This document shows positions 54,708 through 63,691 of a DNA stretch of 64,000 bases, piece by piece. Source of the stretch: Ahrensia marina (GTDB taxonomy: Bacteria > Pseudomonadota > Alphaproteobacteria > Rhizobiales > Rhizobiaceae). The DNA lies in contig NZ_JXMU01000003.1 of assembly GCF_001293565.1 (NCBI RefSeq), forward strand, positions 124,001 to 188,000, written 5' to 3'. The notes beneath the pieces were generated by a model that saw only the letters and a program-made list of their open reading frames with translations, had not been told where the DNA came from and ran no database searches. A program made the translations under genes and the position numbers. Each line of letters opens with the position of its first letter. The stretch's first letter is position 1.

Positions 54708-55612
54708 GTGAAGATCAACCTGTAACAAAATCAGGATTTGTCGCATTTATTGGCGCGCCAAATGCGGGAAAATCAACATTGCTCAACCGTCTGGTTGGCT
54801 CCAAAGTTTCCATCGTTTCCCATAAAGTCCAGACAACCCGCACGCTTATCCGCGGCATCGCCATGCACGAAAACGCGCAAATTGTCTTTATGGATACGCC
54901 GGGCATCTTCCAGCCAAAGCGAAGGCTCGACCGCGCGATGGTCTCAACAGCGTGGACCGGCGCTTATGACGCTGACATTGTGCTTGTCATGATTGATGCA
55001 CGCAAAGGCATTCGTGATGACGAAGAGCGCATCATTGAATCACTTTCAGAAGTTCGCCAACCTAAGTGGTTGATTTTAAATAAAATTGACATGATGGACC
55101 CACCAGACCTGTTGGCGCTCACAACCGAGTTGAACAAGCGTGTATCTTTCGATCAAACCTTTATGGTTTCCGCGCTTAAAGGGCATGGCTGCAAGGATAT
55201 ACTTGATGCATTGGCAAAGGCGCTGCCAGAAGGTCCTTGGTACTACCCCGAAGATCAGGTCTCGGATTTGCCGATGCGTATGCTGGCCGCGGAAATAACA
55301 CGCGAGAAGATCTACGACCGTCTGCATCAGGAACTGCCCTATGCAACAACGGTTGAAACGGAAGGTTGGGAAGAAAAGCCTGACGGCTCGGTGAAAATCA
55401 CCCAGACTATATATGTTGAACGCGACAGCCAGAAGAAAATTGTACTTGGCCATAAGGGCGAGGCAATCAAAGGTATATCGATGCAGTCGCGCAAAGAGAT
55501 CGCCGAACTGACAGAGCAGAAAGTGCATCTGTTTTTATTTGTGAAAGTTCGCAAGAACTGGGGCGACGACCCTGCGCGCTATCGCGAAATGGGGCTCGAT
55601 TTTCACGATTGA
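54704..55612 (+). CDS. era: GTPase Era
   Basis: A 302-residue GTPase for 16S rRNA maturation. G1 is GAPNAGKST (18-26), G3 is DTPG, G4 is NKID, and the C-terminal KH domain has GHKGEAIKGISMQSRKEI. ATG 54704 overlaps the rnc stop; an in-frame start 30 bases upstream lies within rnc and was rejected. Confidence 0.97.
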   Translation: MSEDQPVTKSGFVAFIGAPNAGKSTLLNRLVGSKVSIVSHKVQTTRTLIRGIAMHENAQIVFMDTPGIFQPKRRLDRAMVSTAWTGAYDADIVLVMIDARKGIRDDEERIIESLSEVRQPKWLILNKIDMMDPPDLLALTTELNKRVSFDQTFMVSALKGHGCKDILDALAKALPEGPWYYPEDQVSDLPMRMLAAEITREKIYDRLHQELPYATTVETEGWEEKPDGSVKITQTIYVERDSQKKIVLGHKGEAIKGISMQSRKEIAELTEQKVHLFLFVKVRKNWGDDPARYREMGLDFHD

Positions 55613-55629
55613 TCCGGTAAATTGACCGC

Positions 55630-56364
55630 ATGGAATGGCGCGACGAAGGCATCATAATCGGCTGCAAAAAACACGGTGAGACCAGTCTCATTGTTGAACT
55701 GATGACGCCTAAACACGGGCGCCATTTAGGGCTTGTACGCGGCGGCCGGTCCCGCAAGATGCAACCTTTTCTTCAGCCCGGAAACAGGGTGGAAGCTGTT
55801 TGGCGCGCACGCATCGATGAGCATCTCGGTACCTATCAGATTGAACCGGTTGAAATGACCGCGGCCAAGCTGATGGAAAGCGCCATGGGTGTGAACGCGA
55901 TACAATTGCTTGGCAGTCATTTAAGGCTGCTGCCGGAACGCGATCCCCATGAAGCAATGTATAGTGCTCTGGAAGTGCTGCTTGAACATCTGGACCAGCC
56001 CGAAATCGCCGGACCTTTAATGGTCAAATTTGAAATGCGTCTATTGGATGAGCTGGGTTTCGGGCTTGATCTGTCCTGCTGCGCCGGCAGCGGTGTGCGT
56101 GATAATCTGGTTTATATATCGCCGAAAAGCGGGCAGGCTGTCAGCGCGGAGGCAGGCGCGCCGTGGAAAGATAAACTGCTCCCTCTGCCGCAATTTCTTA
56201 TGAAAACAAGCAACCGCGAATGCTCGGTAGGAGACCTGGCGGATGCATTTTATATGTTGGGGTTCTTTTTTGACCGCGATATCTATTATCCCCGCGGCGT
56301 AAAACCGCCGGAATCACGTGTCGGCTTCTTACATGCGGCGACCAAAAAATGGCCGGTTACCTAA
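55630..56364 (+). CDS. recO: DNA repair protein RecO
   Basis: A 244-residue protein of the RecFOR recombination pathway. The N-terminal OB fold starts MEWRDEGIIIGCKKHGETSL; the C-terminal part has DLSCCAGSGVRDNLVYISPK and SGQAVSAEAGAPW, as in alphaproteobacterial RecO. It lies 17 bases after era and closes the operon. A strong structured region follows on the opposite strand. Confidence 0.95.
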   Translation: MEWRDEGIIIGCKKHGETSLIVELMTPKHGRHLGLVRGGRSRKMQPFLQPGNRVEAVWRARIDEHLGTYQIEPVEMTAAKLMESAMGVNAIQLLGSHLRLLPERDPHEAMYSALEVLLEHLDQPEIAGPLMVKFEMRLLDELGFGLDLSCCAGSGVRDNLVYISPKSGQAVSAEAGAPWKDKLLPLPQFLMKTSNRECSVGDLADAFYMLGFFFDRDIYYPRGVKPPESRVGFLHAATKKWPVT

Positions 56365-56374
56365 AATCAGATCA

Positions 56375-56487
56375 GAAAAAAGGCGACCAGAATGGCCGCC
56401 TAACTGGGATGATATAGCGCGGGGGAGCGCATTGAACGCACTGGGGAGGCGCGTCATTGGCAGGTATTTGGGGGCTGCCATCATCCT
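56375..56487 (-). ncRNA. Putative small RNA with three C-rich hairpin loops
   Basis: On the minus strand, about 110 nt fold as follows. An outer helix GGATGAT (56480-56486) with ATCATCC (56407-56413) encloses three hairpins: GGCAG/CTGCC (56475-56479 with 56459-56463; loop CCCCCAAAUAC), ACGC/GCGT (56451-56454 with 56436-56439; loop GCCUCCCCAGU) and GCGC/GCGC (56427-56430 with 56417-56420; loop UCCCCC). A terminator follows: a 9-bp stem (56393-56401 with 56381-56389) with one G-U pair, then six T. All three loops carry CCCC-type sequence able to pair with ribosome-binding sites. A promoter-like TTGTCA/TATTAG lies upstream. It resembles rhizobial anti-Shine-Dalgarno sRNAs in style, but I cannot name the family. 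Confidence 0.7.
56381..56401 (-). terminator. Intrinsic terminator of the small RNA (and possibly the MFS gene)
   Basis: AGGCGGCCA-TTC-TGGTCGCCT followed by six T on the minus strand. The one non-Watson-Crick position is G-U on the minus strand but A-C on the plus strand, so the direction of transcription is clearly minus. Confidence 0.85.
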
Positions 56488-56493
56488 ACTTGC

Positions 56494-56520
56494 CTAATAC
56501 ATAAGAGCATTAAATGACAA
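56494..56520 (-). promoter_or_regulatory. Putative sigma-70-like promoter of the small RNA
   Basis: On the minus strand TTGTCA (56515-56520) is followed after 15 bases by TATTAG (56494-56499), with transcription expected to start near 56485-56487, just at the outer helix of the predicted RNA. Spacing is slightly short, so this is tentative. Confidence 0.45.
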
Positions 56521-56540
56521 TTATATGTCGTAAGGGCATT

Positions 56541-57776
56541 TTATTCCGCAGGGTCAACCGCTAGAGGTCTTTCCACAGCTTTCTCTTTGATCGGCCAGTG
56601 CATCAGTGCTGCAAATCCGCCCAGCATAACACCCAGCCACCAAACGGGATCATAGGAGCCATAGATGTCGTAGAGGTAGCCGCCAAGCCAGACACCGAGA
56701 AATGACCCGATCTGGTGGGAGAAGAACACGATACCGCCCAGCATACCAAGATAACGTGTGCCGAACATAATCGCGACAAGCGCATTGGTTGGCGGCACAG
56801 TTGATAGCCATAAAAGCCCCATGACGCTGGCAAAGATAACAACGGATGTGCCTGTTTGCGGTAAAAGCAGAAACGCAGTTACCGCAATTGAACGGCCAAT
56901 ATAGATCAAGGCCAAGAAAATTGGCTTTGAATATTTTTGTCCGATAATGCCTGACGCCAGTGAGCCAATAATATTGAAAAAACCAATCAGAGCCAGCCCG
57001 AGCACAGCGAATTTTGCTTCAATACCTATATCACCAATATAGGCTGGAAAATGCGCTGTAATAAACGCAACCTGGAAGCCGCAAACAAAAAAGCCCGCTG
57101 CCAGCAGCACATATGATTGATGTGAAAATGCTTCACGTAATGCGGCGCCGATCGATTGTTCCACTTCAATATTTTTCTGACTTCCTGAAGATGAATTGCC
57201 ACGCAGCGGAATGGCGATCACAGGAATGATAAGCATCATTGCCGAGAGGATAAGCAGCGAGTCAGACCACCCAAAATTATTAATCAGCGCTTGCGAGTAA
57301 GGCGCGAAAATAAACATGCCGGCAGAGCCTGCCGCTGTGCCCAAACCGAATGTAAAGCTGCGTTGTTCGCTCGTTACATTGCGTGCAAAAGCAGCCATAA
57401 CAATGCCAAACGAGCCTGACGCAATGCCAAGTCCGATCATCAGGCCGCCGCCAATATGTAAATACCAAAGGTTTTCAGGCGAAGCCATAAGCAACAATCC
57501 GCCAGCATAGATAATGCCGGAAAGAGCAAGTACGCGCCATGTACCGAATTTATCGGCAATTGCACCAAAAAATGGCTGCCCGACACCCCACATCAGGTTT
57601 TGAATTGCCATGGCCAAACCAAAATCGGAACGGCTCCAGCCCGTATCGGCAAGCATCGGTAATTGAAAAAAGCCCATCGCGGAGCGAGGCCCAAAGGTCA
57701 TAGCTGCAATAAGGCAACCCGACGCAATGATAAGCCAGGGATAGTCGGATTTTGCGGACGGGTTTTGTATATGCAT
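56541..57776 (-). CDS. Major facilitator superfamily transporter
   Basis: A 411-residue membrane protein with twelve predicted helices. The loop between helices 2 and 3 reads GAIADKFGTWRVLALSGIIY, the usual MFS G-x-x-x-D-(R/K) signature. Residues RSAMGFFQLPMLADTGWSRS after helix 1 recall organic-acid transporters of the monocarboxylate/OFA type. ATG 57776 is preceded by AGGAG at proper distance; an in-frame start 48 bases upstream was rejected. Stands alone, divergent from nadA. Substrate unknown. Confidence 0.88.
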   Translation of the reverse strand: MHIQNPSAKSDYPWLIIASGCLIAAMTFGPRSAMGFFQLPMLADTGWSRSDFGLAMAIQNLMWGVGQPFFGAIADKFGTWRVLALSGIIYAGGLLLMASPENLWYLHIGGGLMIGLGIASGSFGIVMAAFARNVTSEQRSFTFGLGTAAGSAGMFIFAPYSQALINNFGWSDSLLILSAMMLIIPVIAIPLRGNSSSGSQKNIEVEQSIGAALREAFSHQSYVLLAAGFFVCGFQVAFITAHFPAYIGDIGIEAKFAVLGLALIGFFNIIGSLASGIIGQKYSKPIFLALIYIGRSIAVTAFLLLPQTGTSVVIFASVMGLLWLSTVPPTNALVAIMFGTRYLGMLGGIVFFSHQIGSFLGVWLGGYLYDIYGSYDPVWWLGVMLGGFAALMHWPIKEKAVERPLAVDPAE

Positions 57777-58039
57777 TGGGAACTCCTGGCCGGCATAGTT
57801 GTACCGTTTCTGCTCAATAGGCAATTCAATAAAATTGCCGGCTGGATTAAATATTCTTTATCTGTACTGCTAAAGCCTGTTCTATCCGGTGTTTCGGCCA
57901 ATGATAGCGCAATCATCAGATTAATCTGTTTTACCTCAGCCTAAAACTGAATGATTATTCCAGCTCAAACCTTGCAGACCCCTATGCCAGTGGATATGTC
58001 CTATATAAAGCGCGATATGCGTGTGTAAGGGAGTAGGCA

Positions 58040-59110
58040 ATGACCTCTGTTTCAACATCGAATACCAGCGCCAGCGGTAAAACAGCGGCTGAACGTTATG
58101 GCGTGCTGCCTAGGCCTGAATTGGAATGGAATGCACAGGTCGAGCGTGAAACAGCTCATCTTTATGAACTGGTGAAAGAGCACATTCCGGCAATTGAATG
58201 GCCGGTTTATGCCCCTTACGTCCATGCGATAAACAAGCTGAAAAAAGAGCGCAATGCGGCGATTTTGGCCCATAATTACCAGACGCCGGACATTTTCCAC
58301 TGTGTTGCCGATATTGTAGGCGACAGTCTGCAACTGGCGAAAGAAGCCACGAAAGTGGATGCGGATATCATTGTCCAGTGCGGCGTTCACTTCATGGCTG
58401 AGACGTCCAAATTGCTCAATCCTGATAAGACAGTGCTTATTCCGGATATGAAGGCGGGGTGCTCGCTGGCCGAATCAATTACCGGCGCTGATGTGCGCCT
58501 GCTGCGTGAGCGCTATCCGGGCGTGCCGATTGTCACTTATGTGAACACATCTGCCGACGTGAAGGCTGAAAGCGATATTTGCTGTACGTCTTCAAACGCT
58601 GTTGCGGTTGTTGAAAGCTTTGGCGTGGACCGCGTTCTTTGTATTCCTGATGAATTTCTCGCCCAGAATGTGGCTGCACAGACGAAAGTCAAAATTTTGA
58701 CCTGGAAGGGGCACTGCGAAGTCCACGAACGCTTCACGGCCGAAGAATTGCTAGCCTATAGAGAGGCTGATCCTGAAATTCAGATTATTGCGCATCCGGA
58801 GTGCCCGCCATCGGTCGTGGAAATTGCCGATTATGCGGGCTCGACATCCGGCATGATCAATTATGTGCGTGATCAGCGTCCGCCAAAAGTACTTCTGGTG
58901 ACAGAATGTTCAATGGCCTCCAATATTGAGAGTTCTGCTCCGGGGGTCCAGTTCATTAAACCGTGCAATTTGTGCCCGCATATGAAGCGTATCACTCTGC
59001 CTAAAATTTTGGATAGTTTGCTGGAAATGAAAGACGAAATTCATGTTGACCCGTCAACGGCTGACCGTGCGCGTCAGGCTGTTGAGCGCATGGTGAACCT
59101 AAAGCAGTGA
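58040..59110 (+). CDS. nadA: Quinolinate synthase
   Basis: A 356-residue 4Fe-4S enzyme that condenses iminoaspartate with dihydroxyacetone phosphate to quinolinate, the first committed precursor of NAD. Conserved parts: [20 protein letters not shown] (~74-93), [17 protein letters not shown] with Cys114, [27 protein letters not shown] and [17 protein letters not shown] precedes ATG. Its stop overlaps the nadB GTG start by four bases; nadABC is one operon. Confidence 0.96.
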   Translation: MTSVSTSNTSASGKTAAERYGVLPRPELEWNAQVERETAHLYELVKEHIPAIEWPVYAPYVHAINKLKKERNAAILAHNYQTPDIFHCVADIVGDSLQLAKEATKVDADIIVQCGVHFMAETSKLLNPDKTVLIPDMKAGCSLAESITGADVRLLRERYPGVPIVTYVNTSADVKAESDICCTSSNAVAVVESFGVDRVLCIPDEFLAQNVAAQTKVKILTWKGHCEVHERFTAEELLAYREADPEIQIIAHPECPPSVVEIADYAGSTSGMINYVRDQRPPKVLLVTECSMASNIESSAPGVQFIKPCNLCPHMKRITLPKILDSLLEMKDEIHVDPSTADRARQAVERMVNLKQ

Positions 59111-60660
59111 CCGATAAGCCTATCCTCATTATAGGCGGCGGGTTAGCCGGCCTTTTCTGCGCATTAAAACTTGCTCCCCGTGCTGTAACAGTTCTGGCCG
59201 CTGCGCCCATCGGTATGGGCGCTTCATCCGCCTGGGCGCAGGCAGGCATTGCCGCTGCTGTCGGGCAGGGCGATACGATCGACAAACATGTCGAAGATAC
59301 GCTGATCGCCGGTGACGGCATTGTTGATGAAAAGATTGCGCGGATGATGGCTGGCGAAGCCTCTGACCGCATCCATGATTTGCTGGAGTTCGGCGTTCCT
59401 TTTGATCGTGATCTGGAGGGAAAACTTCAGGTAAGTCGTGAGGCGGCGCACTCCGAGAGCCGCATTGTGCGGGTATCAGGGGATCGTGCCGGACGGGAAA
59501 TCATGCAAGCCCTTGTCCGAACCGTGGAAAAAACACCGTCCATTCGGGTGCTTGAAGGTTATGTCGTTGAAGACCTTGTTGTCGAAAACGATAATGTTAC
59601 GGGCGTTGTTGCGCGTGCTGAAGCCGGTGCTGCTGAAGAGCCTGTCACAATTGAAGGCTCAAATGTTGTCATGGCAACAGGCGGTGTCGGGCATTTATAT
59701 CAGGTGACAACCAATCCAACGGAAGCGCGCGGCGGCGGAATCGGTATGGCAGCGCGCGCCGGTGCATTACTGGCCGATATGGAGTTTGTTCAGTTCCACC
59801 CGACAGCCATTGATGTAGGCAAGGATCCGGCACCATTGGCGACGGAAGCACTGCGCGGTCACGGCGCACATTTGCTCAACAATGACGGCGTCCGCTTTAT
59901 GGTACCATTGCATGAAGACGCAGAGCTGGCACCCCGTGATGTGGTGGCACGCGGTATATTTGCAGAGGTGAAAGCCGGTCGCGGCGCATATCTGGATTGC
60001 CGCACGGCGATCCACGATTTTGAAAACGAGTTCCCGACTGTTTGGCATTATTGCCGGGATGCGGGCATTGATCCGGCCAAAGAATTGATACCCGTTGTGC
60101 CTGCGGCCCATTATTTTATGGGCGGTATCTGGACTGACATGGACGGACGCTCATCTTTGCCGGGTTTCTGGGCCTGCGGCGAGTGTACGTCGACCGGCGC
60201 CCATGGTGCCAACCGGCTGGCGTCTAACTCTCTATTGGAGGCCGTTGTGTTTTCCGCGCGTATCGCGGATGCGCTCAAAGCGGAGACATCATTTGACGCG
60301 CCGGAGAACTGGCAGGACGGCTCGGTTGAAACAGATGAACACCTCACAGAAGCCGAGCATCCGAATATGGCGGATCTGCGCGAAAGCATGAGCGCCAATA
60401 TGGGTGTTCTGCGCAATAAAGAAGGCATGAAAGAAGCGCTTGTCAGGCTTTTGGAGCTGGAGGCGAACAGCCACTCATTACGCTTTACCAATGTGGTAAT
60501 AACGGCCAAACTGATGTGCATCGCAGCACTCAACCGTGAGGAAAGCCGCGGCGGCCATGCCCGTACGGACTTTCCAGATGAAGCTGAGAACTGGAAACGG
60601 CGCACTTTGCTCACCTTGGAACAGGGTGAGGCAATTATAACGGATTTTTATAAGGATTAA
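59107..60660 (+). CDS. nadB: L-aspartate oxidase
   Basis: A 517-residue flavoenzyme producing iminoaspartate for NadA. The FAD-binding start is [20 protein letters not shown]; further signatures are [20 protein letters not shown], the active-site segment [11 protein letters not shown], and [21 protein letters not shown] near residue 360. Start codon is GTG, overlapping nadA (GTGA). Length fits the family. Confidence 0.95.
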   Translation: MTDKPILIIGGGLAGLFCALKLAPRAVTVLAAAPIGMGASSAWAQAGIAAAVGQGDTIDKHVEDTLIAGDGIVDEKIARMMAGEASDRIHDLLEFGVPFDRDLEGKLQVSREAAHSESRIVRVSGDRAGREIMQALVRTVEKTPSIRVLEGYVVEDLVVENDNVTGVVARAEAGAAEEPVTIEGSNVVMATGGVGHLYQVTTNPTEARGGGIGMAARAGALLADMEFVQFHPTAIDVGKDPAPLATEALRGHGAHLLNNDGVRFMVPLHEDAELAPRDVVARGIFAEVKAGRGAYLDCRTAIHDFENEFPTVWHYCRDAGIDPAKELIPVVPAAHYFMGGIWTDMDGRSSLPGFWACGECTSTGAHGANRLASNSLLEAVVFSARIADALKAETSFDAPENWQDGSVETDEHLTEAEHPNMADLRESMSANMGVLRNKEGMKEALVRLLELEANSHSLRFTNVVITAKLMCIAALNREESRGGHARTDFPDEAENWKRRTLLTLEQGEAIITDFYKD

Positions 60661-60664
60661 GACA

Positions 60665-61534
60665 ATGACTGTCATCTCTCCGCACTTGCCAAGGCTTATG
60701 GTTGAAGACGCGGTGCGTGCCGCCCTGCTGGAAGATTTGGGGCGGGCAGGTGACATAACAACCAATGCGACCATTGCGTCTGGCGCAAACGCGACCGCTG
60801 TGCTGGCCAGCCGCGAGCACGGCTATGTGTCTGGTCTTGTTTTAGCAGGAACAGCTTTTCGCCTGATGGATGAAACATTGCGGTTTGAATTCGTCGCTCA
60901 TGATGGAGACGTTGTAAAACCGGGTGATGCGCTGGCGACAATCAACGGGCGCGCGCGCGCTATATTGTCAGCAGAGCGTGTGGCGCTCAATTTTCTCATG
61001 CACATGTGCGGTATCGCGACATATACCTCTAAATTTGCCGCACAGATTGCCCATACAAACGCTAAGGTTGTTGACACTCGCAAAACAATTCCGGGCATGC
61101 GCACATTTGAAAAATATGCTGTGCGTTGCGGCGGCGGTGTTAATCACCGCTACGGACTGGATGATGCAATCCTTATCAAGGACAACCACATTGCGGTTTC
61201 AGGCAGCGTGTCGAAAGCCGTTGAAAATGCCCGAAACTATGTTGGCCACATGGTGAAGATTGAAATTGAAGTCGATAATTTGGATCAGATGCGGGAAGCA
61301 CTGAAGGTAAAGCCCGATGTTATCTTGTTGGATAACATGTCTACCGATCAGCTGAGTGAGGCTGTCGAAATAAACCGTCAGGACAATCAGGGCGCTGTCA
61401 AACTCGAAGCATCAGGCAATGTGAACATTAACACCATAAAAGCTATTGCGGAAACCGGTGTGGATTACATCTCGACTTCCAAGATCACCATGGCTGCGCC
61501 GACCATGGATATTGGATTGGATATCATTATTTAA
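60665..61534 (+). CDS. nadC: Nicotinate-nucleotide pyrophosphorylase (carboxylating)
   Basis: A 289-residue quinolinate phosphoribosyltransferase completing nicotinate mononucleotide synthesis. Clear motifs: LLEDLGRAGDITTNATI near the N-terminus, ERVALNFLMHMCGIATYTSK, DTRKTIPGMRTFEKYAVRCG, GGVNHRYGLDDAILIKDNH and the final KLEASGNVNINTIKAIAETG. It lies four bases after nadB and ends at a bidirectional terminator. Confidence 0.97.
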   Translation: MTVISPHLPRLMVEDAVRAALLEDLGRAGDITTNATIASGANATAVLASREHGYVSGLVLAGTAFRLMDETLRFEFVAHDGDVVKPGDALATINGRARAILSAERVALNFLMHMCGIATYTSKFAAQIAHTNAKVVDTRKTIPGMRTFEKYAVRCGGGVNHRYGLDDAILIKDNHIAVSGSVSKAVENARNYVGHMVKIEIEVDNLDQMREALKVKPDVILLDNMSTDQLSEAVEINRQDNQGAVKLEASGNVNINTIKAIAETGVDYISTSKITMAAPTMDIGLDIII

Positions 61535-61537
61535 AAA

Positions 61538-61560
61538 AAAGGCACCCGATGGGTGCCTTT
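61538..61560. terminator. Bidirectional terminator between nadC and mscS
   Basis: AAAGGCACCC and GGGTGCCTTT form a perfect 10-bp stem around a GAT loop. Eight A residues precede it on the plus strand, giving a T8 tail for the minus-strand mscS transcript; the plus-strand tail for nadC is shorter. Confidence 0.88.
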
Positions 61561-61581
61561 CTCGTAATCTTTGTAGAGCTT

Positions 61582-62442
61582 TTACGCGGCATCATCTTTG
61601 TAGATATGAAGATCGCGCTGCGGAAACGGTATGGACAAGCCAGCCTTGTCGAACGCCTGTTTCGCATCCTTCGTCAATTGACGGCTAGTCGGATACCAGA
61701 CAGGTGTTTTGATCCAGACACGGCAGGTGACGCCAACAGCACTGTCACCCAATGAATCAACAAACAGGAACGGCTCGGGATCTGTCAGTACTTCTTCATT
61801 GGCGCTAATAACGTCGCGCATTGTTTTCATAGCCAGATCAATGTCGTCGTCATAACCGATACCGATTGAAAGGTCGAAGCGGCGGATTGGCAAGCGTGAG
61901 AAATTGGTAATCGGAGAGCCCCAAACTTCCGAATTGGGCGCCAAGCGGTATAAGCCGTCAAGGGTTTTAAATTCCGTTGCGAATAGACCGATTTCCTCGA
62001 CAATGCCGTCAAAGCTGCCACAGTCGACATAATCACCCACACGGAAGGGGCGCAGGAACAGCAGAACCAAACCCGCCGCAACATTTTGCAATGTGCCTTG
62101 CAGCGCCAGCCCAATGGCAAGACCGGCCGCACCCAGCGCCGCGATTATCGATGCTGTTTGAACGCCGAACTGGGAAAGAACCATAATAACGACGACTGCC
62201 AGAATGGCATAGCGTGCAACTTTCGAGATGAAGCGCGCCAAAGTCTCATCGGCATTTTTCGTGCGTTTGATGCCGGAATAAACTGCTTTGCGAACCTGAC
62301 CGGCGATAAAGAAGCCGACAATAAGGAGTAATATCGCTCCAATGACAGAGAAGGTATATTCGACGACTAGACCGCCGACTGTCGCAACCAAGCCTTCCAT
62401 ACCCGTGCTTAATTCTGCAAAATTTTGCGTTAATTCTTCCAT
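61582..62442 (-). CDS. mscS: Small-conductance mechanosensitive channel, MscS family
   Basis: A 286-residue channel with three membrane segments; the pore helix is rich in Gly/Ala (ALGAAGLAIGLALQGTLQNV) and is followed by the beta domain start RPFRVGDYVDCGSFDGIVEE. Length matches E. coli MscS (286). It opens under membrane tension to release solutes during osmotic downshock. Faces nadC across the shared terminator. Confidence 0.94.
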   Translation of the reverse strand: MEELTQNFAELSTGMEGLVATVGGLVVEYTFSVIGAILLLIVGFFIAGQVRKAVYSGIKRTKNADETLARFISKVARYAILAVVVIMVLSQFGVQTASIIAALGAAGLAIGLALQGTLQNVAAGLVLLFLRPFRVGDYVDCGSFDGIVEEIGLFATEFKTLDGLYRLAPNSEVWGSPITNFSRLPIRRFDLSIGIGYDDDIDLAMKTMRDVISANEEVLTDPEPFLFVDSLGDSAVGVTCRVWIKTPVWYPTSRQLTKDAKQAFDKAGLSIPFPQRDLHIYKDDAA

Positions 62443-62528
62443 TTCGTTCAGGCCCTCAGTTTTATTTGTAATTTGCCATACGGCAACGGGATGTCAGCTT
62501 GAAAAGTTCCATCGTGTCAATGTACCCG

Positions 62529-63065
62529 CTATGAAGCCGGATATAGGTCAGCAGGATCAAGAGGAAAGACAAAAGGTGATCCTTCATAGGCATTTACGCC
62601 GCGGTCTATCGCCCGCACAGCATCAACCATACGGCCGGAACGTCCCATAATGTCATCTGCTATCTTGATCATGGCAGGATTGGGCGTTGCAAAAGGGGCC
62701 GCCCAGCGCAGTGCATTGGCCAGCTCCATTTCATCCACTTCTGGGTTCAGTGTTAAAACACCAATATATGCCGACGCTGTGGCGCGTGAAACGCCCATCC
62801 AGCAATGTATGCACATGGGGGCTTTTTGATCCCATTCATGCATAAACATCATAATCTCGCGCACATCCTGCTCTTCAGGCATAATATGTCCTGCCAAGGG
62901 AGAGGCGATGTCATTAAAGCCAAGTGCTTTGTGGTTGCCGGGTGCGATAGTGCCGAGTTTCGGGACGTCCTGCTCATCCGAAAGCACCGTCAATACATGG
63001 CTGGCTTTGTGCTCTGTAACAGTCTGCTTGACTTTGGATAGAGGGCATACCGCAAAATATGGCAT
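62529..63065 (-). CDS. Protein tyrosine phosphatase-like protein
   Basis: A 178-residue protein with the phosphatase P-loop HCWMGVSR (Cys88 and Arg94, CX5R) after CI, and IRMSDI-like preceding strands replaced by DIASPLAGHIMPEEQDVREI. This type occurs in rhizobia as a stand-alone cytoplasmic dual-specificity phosphatase. Its ATG overlaps the stop of the HD gene by one base, so the two are coupled. Natural substrate unknown. Confidence 0.8.
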   Translation of the reverse strand: MPYFAVCPLSKVKQTVTEHKASHVLTVLSDEQDVPKLGTIAPGNHKALGFNDIASPLAGHIMPEEQDVREIMMFMHEWDQKAPMCIHCWMGVSRATASAYIGVLTLNPEVDEMELANALRWAAPFATPNPAMIKIADDIMGRSGRMVDAVRAIDRGVNAYEGSPFVFPLDPADLYPAS

Positions 63066-63691
63066 CAGTTTTTTCTCTTCGGATTGAACTGCGATGCTAA
63101 CGTTTCAAAGCGCAACAAAAACGCCGACTGTGCTTCATCGGTTGGCATAGGATCAAGCACAAGTCCGTCGGGCGTTATGTTGTCCGGTCTTCCAAAGTAG
63201 GTTGCCGCTTCTTCTGTGTCAAAACCAGCAAGCCGTGTGGCTTCGTAAAAGGCAGCCACATAGTCGGCTTTTTTGATCGTTTTCTTCGTACTGGCAGGTG
63301 TATTGCCCGCAAGCCCGAAGCGTAAATTGATGGCGGCTTGTAAGCGGTTTTCAACCGCGCGGTAACCGCCAGCGCCAATCGCCTGTTTGAAAGGGGATAT
63401 CATATCGCCGATCACATATTCAGGCGCATCGTGCAAAAGCGCTGTCAGAAGCAAAGCAGGTGAAGCAGATTTTACTGTACGCTCGACGATTTGCTCCACC
63501 AGCAATGAGTGTTGGGCCACAGAAAAAGCATGGCTGCCATATGTTTGTCCGTTCCATCTGGCGACCCGTGCAAGGCCATGGGCGATATCGGCAATTTCCA
63601 CATCCATAGGCGAGGGGTCGAGCAGGTCCAGTCTGCGGCCTGATAGCATCCGTTGCCAGGCACGTTTAGGTGCCGATTTTTGGTCAGGCAT
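63065..63691 (-). CDS. HD-domain hydrolase, YfbR-like
   Basis: A 208-residue HD-superfamily phosphohydrolase. Metal ligands are visible in HAFSVAQHSLLVEQIVE and LLTALLHDAPEYVIGDMISP, the latter very close to 5'-deoxynucleotidase YfbR-type proteins. Likely acts on nucleoside monophosphates. It overlaps the ygfZ stop by eight bases upstream and the phosphatase start downstream. Confidence 0.87.
   Translation of the reverse strand: MPDQKSAPKRAWQRMLSGRRLDLLDPSPMDVEIADIAHGLARVARWNGQTYGSHAFSVAQHSLLVEQIVERTVKSASPALLLTALLHDAPEYVIGDMISPFKQAIGAGGYRAVENRLQAAINLRFGLAGNTPASTKKTIKKADYVAAFYEATRLAGFDTEEAATYFGRPDNITPDGLVLDPMPTDEAQSAFLLRFETLASQFNPKRKN

Noticed and set aside
56365-56487. Plus-strand RNA downstream of recO with G-rich loops
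   Set aside because: The terminator has its T-run and its G-U pair only on the minus strand, so plus-strand transcription of this element is not supported.
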